From CAZRIP01 sp964600165 (GTDB lineage Bacteria; Elusimicrobiota; Elusimicrobia; UBA1565; UBA9628): 9,423 bases of DNA. The stretch is from positions 1 to 9,423 of the forward strand of contig CAZRIP010000128.1 in NCBI GenBank assembly GCA_964600165.1, in the 5' to 3' direction. The notes under the pieces are model-generated. The model was given only the letters and a program-made list of their open reading frames with translations. It had not been told where the DNA came from and did not search any database. This document shows positions 6,227-9,423 of the stretch, piece by piece; positions within the stretch are counted from its first letter, which is position 1; every line of letters begins with the position of its first letter. Both the position numbers and the translations under genes were made by a program.

Positions 6227-9083
6227 GCGACGACAAGCCCATGTATTGGCGCAGCCTCCCGGAGCGCGCTCGGCCGCGCGGCGCGGGGCCGGAGTTCGAC
6301 TCCGAGTTCTCGTGGGGGGACCTCACGCGAAAGCGCTTTCTGGAACTGATGGGCGCCTCGGCGGGCTTGGCGCTGCTCGCTGCATGCCGCAAGCCGCTCG
6401 AGAAGATCATCCCGTACCAAAAGCAGCCGGAGGACCTCGTGCCCGGCGAACCGCTCACCTTCGCGACGGCGCTGCCGCACGCGGGCGTCGCGCGCCCGGT
6501 GCTGGCGCGCAGCCTGGACGGCCGTCCGGTCAAGCTGGAGGGCAACCCCGGCCATCCTGAGAGCCGCGGGGCGACCGATCTCATCACCCAGGCGGCGATC
6601 CTGGGCCTTTATGATCCCGACCGTTCGCAAGCGATCGAGTCGGCGTCCGGGCCCTCGACCTGGCCGGACCTGATCGCCGCGCTCGGCGCCGCGCGCGCCG
6701 CGCTCGACAAGGAGAAGGGCGAGGGGCTGCGCGTGCTGACGGGGTCTATCTCCTCGCCGACGCTTCTGTCGCTGCTCAACAAGCTCGCCGCGCGCTGGCC
6801 GCGCTCCCGGCGGCACGTTTGGGAGCCGGTCAACTCGGACGCCGTTCTCGAGGGAGCCGAGCTGGCGTTCGGCGAGCGGCTGCTGCCGCGCCGCGATCTG
6901 GCGAAGGCCGACGTCGTCGTCGCGCTCGACTGCGACCTTTTCGGCGCGGAGCCCTCCGCCGTGCGGCTGACGGGGGAGCACGCCGCGCGTCGGCGAGGCC
7001 GGATGAACCGCCTCTATTGCGTCGAGCCCGTTTATACGATCACCGGCGCCGCCGCGGACAACCGCCTATCGATGAAAGGCGCCGACGTGGAGCTCTTCGC
7101 GCGCGCTTTGGCCTCTCGCCTCGGGATCGGGGAAAGACGCGAGCGCGCGGAGTGGTCCCGTTGGCTCGCGGCCGTCGCCGGCGACCTCGAGAAGGCGGGT
7201 CGCGCGGCGTTGGTCTGCGCGGGCCGGACGCAGCCGGCGGCCGTCCACGCGCTCGTGGCCGCGATCAACGCGCGGCTGGGCAGCGAAGCCGTCTCGTATA
7301 TCCGTCCGCCGACGCAGGACCCGGAGCCTTCGGCGGCCTCGCTCAAGGCGCTGCGCGACGACCTCGCGGCCGGCCGCGTCTCGCGCCTGCTGATCTTGGG
7401 CGCCAACCCCGCTTTCACGGCGCCCGCGGAGTTGGCTTTCGCCGACGCGCTCTCCAAGGCGCGCTTCTCCCTGCACCAGGGCCTATATAAGGACGAGACG
7501 GCCCGCCTGTGCGGCTGGCACGTTCCTCTCGCCCATCCGCTCGAGTCGTGGGGCGACGGGCGCGCCGAGGACGGCGCGGCGAGCGTCCAGCAGCCGCTGA
7601 TCGCGCCGCTCTTCGACGGCCGCGCGGAGATCGAGCTCCTGGCCGAGCTTCTCGCCGAGCCGGAGCGCTCGGCGCACGGCCAGGTCCGGGCTTACTGGAA
7701 GTCGCGCGGCGTCGATTGGGAGCGCGCGTTGAAGGCCGGGGTGATCCCGGGCACCGCGGCGAAGGCCAAGCGGGCGCGCCCGCGCGCGGACCTCGCGCGC
7801 CGCTTGCCGCCGCCGCCCGAACAGCCGCGGGGCCTGGAAGCCGCGTTTCGTCCGGACGCCCGGCTTTGGGACGGCCGGCACGCCAACAACGGCTGGCTGC
7901 AGGAGCTGCCCGAGCCGATGACGCGGCTGACTTGGGACAACGCCGCGCTGATCTCGCCGGCGCTGGCGGAGCGGGAGTCCGTTTCCGAAGGAGACGTCGT
8001 CGAGCTTGCCATCGGCGCGCGGCGCGTCGAGGCCCCGGTCTTCGTGATGCCGGGCACGGCCGACGGCGTCGTCGGATTGTGGCTCGGCTTCGGGCGCCGA
8101 GAAGGCGGCAAGGTCGCGCGCGGCGCCGGCTTCGACGCGAACGCGCTGCGCTCGCTCGAGGAGCCTTGGCACGCCTCGGGGCTTTCGATGCGCAAGCTCG
8201 GCCGGCGCTGCAAGCTCGCCAGCGCGCAGGAGCATCATGAGCTCGGAGGACGCGACCTCGTGCGCGAGGCGACGCTCTCCGAGTTCGAGAAGCGCCCCGA
8301 TTTCGTCCGCGAGCCGGACAAGGAGCCGGCCGCCGGGGAGACGCTCCTTCCGCGGCCGCAGCCCGGACGCCACCAGTGGGGAATGTCGGTCGATCTCAAC
8401 TCCTGCGTCGGCTGCGGAGCCTGCGTCGCGGCCTGCGCCGCCGAGAACAACACGCCGATCGTCGGCAAGGACCAGGTGCTGCGCGGGCGCGAGATGCATT
8501 GGCTGCGCGTCGACCGATACTTCGTGGGGGAGCCGGCGGCGCCGCGCTCGGTCGCCGAGCCGGTCCTCTGCATGCACTGCGAGGACGCTCCCTGCGAGCT
8601 CGTCTGTCCCGTGGCGGCGACCAGCCACAGCGACGAGGGCCTAAACCAAATGGTCTACAACCGCTGCGTCGGCACGCGCTACTGCTCGAACAACTGCCCT
8701 TACAAGGTCCGGCGCTTCAACTTCTATGATTATCACGCCGGCGAGGGAGACGAGGAAAGGCTGCGCGACAACCCGGACGTGACGGTGCGCAGCCGCGGCG
8801 TGATGGAGAAATGCACGTACTGCGTGCAGCGCATCAGCCGCGCGCGCATCCAATCCGAGCTCGAGGACCGGCCGATCCGCGACGGCGAGATCACGCCCGC
8901 CTGCGCGCAGGCCTGCCCCGCGCGGGCCTTCGTCTTCGGCGACATTAAGGACCCGGAGAGCCGCGTGGCCGAGCTCCGCGCCGATCCCAAGCGCTACAGC
9001 CTGCTTTCGGAGCTCAACACGCGCCCGCGCACGACTTACCTCGGCCGCCTGCGCAATCCGCATCCGGACTTGGAGCCGCCGGC

Positions 9084-9087
<4 letters not shown>
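6223..9087 (+). CDS. actB: ActB, fused molybdopterin-oxidoreductase-like and Fe-S subunit of Alternative Complex III
   Basis: This is the large peripheral subunit of ACIII (954 residues), relaying electrons from the quinol site in ActC towards the ActA hemes. Residues about 1-700 resemble the molybdopterin-oxidoreductase fold. In known ACIII this part carries no molybdenum cofactor, and I see no Fe-S motif at its N-terminus. Residues about 715-935 form a ferredoxin-like domain with four cysteine groups: C728/731/734/738, C783/786/791/795, C815/821/825 (three only, CVGTRYCSNNC) and C864/867/894/898. This fits three [4Fe-4S] and one [3Fe-4S] cluster, as reported for R. marinus. Near the N-terminus, T35-R-K-R-F-L40 then a hydrophobic run and LLAAC (Cys55) resembles a Tat signal with Lys in place of the second Arg, ending in a lipobox-like Cys. 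The start ATG 6223 overlaps the actA stop by four bases and lacks its own ribosome site, so translation is probably coupled. The same frame is open upstream to 5668 only as a shadow of actA. Nrf/Psr-type complexes are excluded by the fusion of both domains. Confidence 0.95.
9072..9075 (+). promoter_or_regulatory. Ribosome binding site of actC (GGAG)
   Basis: GGAG lies 8 bases before ATG 9084 within the end of actB. It supports the start that overlaps the actB stop. Confidence 0.5.

Positions 9088-9423
<336 letters not shown>

Noticed and set aside
6223..8320. ActB as an active molybdenum enzyme (formate dehydrogenase, polysulfide or nitrate reductase)
   Set aside because: Fusion to the Fe-S domain plus ActA and ActC neighbours identify ACIII, whose large domain is known to lack the molybdenum cofactor. 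The N-terminal Fe-S cysteines of formate dehydrogenase are absent.

Overview
This is a high-GC bacterial window in which nearly all codons end in G or C, and genes are packed with overlaps of one to four bases. The organism has an outer membrane, because the window carries an Omp85-type barrel gene and a TamB-type gene. It respires with a quinol-oxidising Alternative Complex III (ACIII) instead of, or alongside, a bc1 complex. ACIII is scattered over many phyla, so the taxon cannot be fixed. The combination would fit a deep-branching Gram-negative lineage such as Elusimicrobiota, Myxococcota or Acidobacteriota (inference, low confidence).

Left part (1-3958, + strand): tamA-like then tamB-like genes, overlapping by one base (TGATG). 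They encode a translocation and assembly module, with a POTRA/barrel protein in the outer membrane and a long beta-rich protein anchored in the inner membrane. The reading frame upstream of the apparent tamA start looks coding on both sides of an in-frame TAG at 18-20, so tamA may be disrupted or the base may be wrong.

Middle (3958-5470): a perfect 33-bp inverted repeat with a 29-nt loop fills the whole gap between convergent tamB and htrA and touches both stop codons. The htrA/degP-type periplasmic serine protease (- strand) has an intact His-Asp-Ser triad and two PDZ domains. Its role in envelope protein quality control fits the neighbouring outer-membrane assembly genes.

Right part (5471-9423): a 108-bp divergent intergenic region separates htrA from an ACIII operon on the + strand. 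The operon has actA (membrane-anchored pentaheme cytochrome c), actB (fusion of a molybdopterin-oxidoreductase-like domain and a four-cluster ferredoxin-like domain) and actC (NrfD-like quinol-site membrane subunit, cut by the window edge). Both junctions are ATGA overlaps. Together the three would take electrons from quinol at ActC, pass them through ActB Fe-S clusters and ActA hemes, and hand them to a terminal oxidase or soluble cytochrome outside this window.

I see no tRNA, rRNA, CRISPR array, transposase or prophage gene. No stretch over 300 bases lacks a gene. I did not find a clearly new system. The most unusual items are the giant hairpin at 3958-4052 and the in-frame TAG at 18-20.
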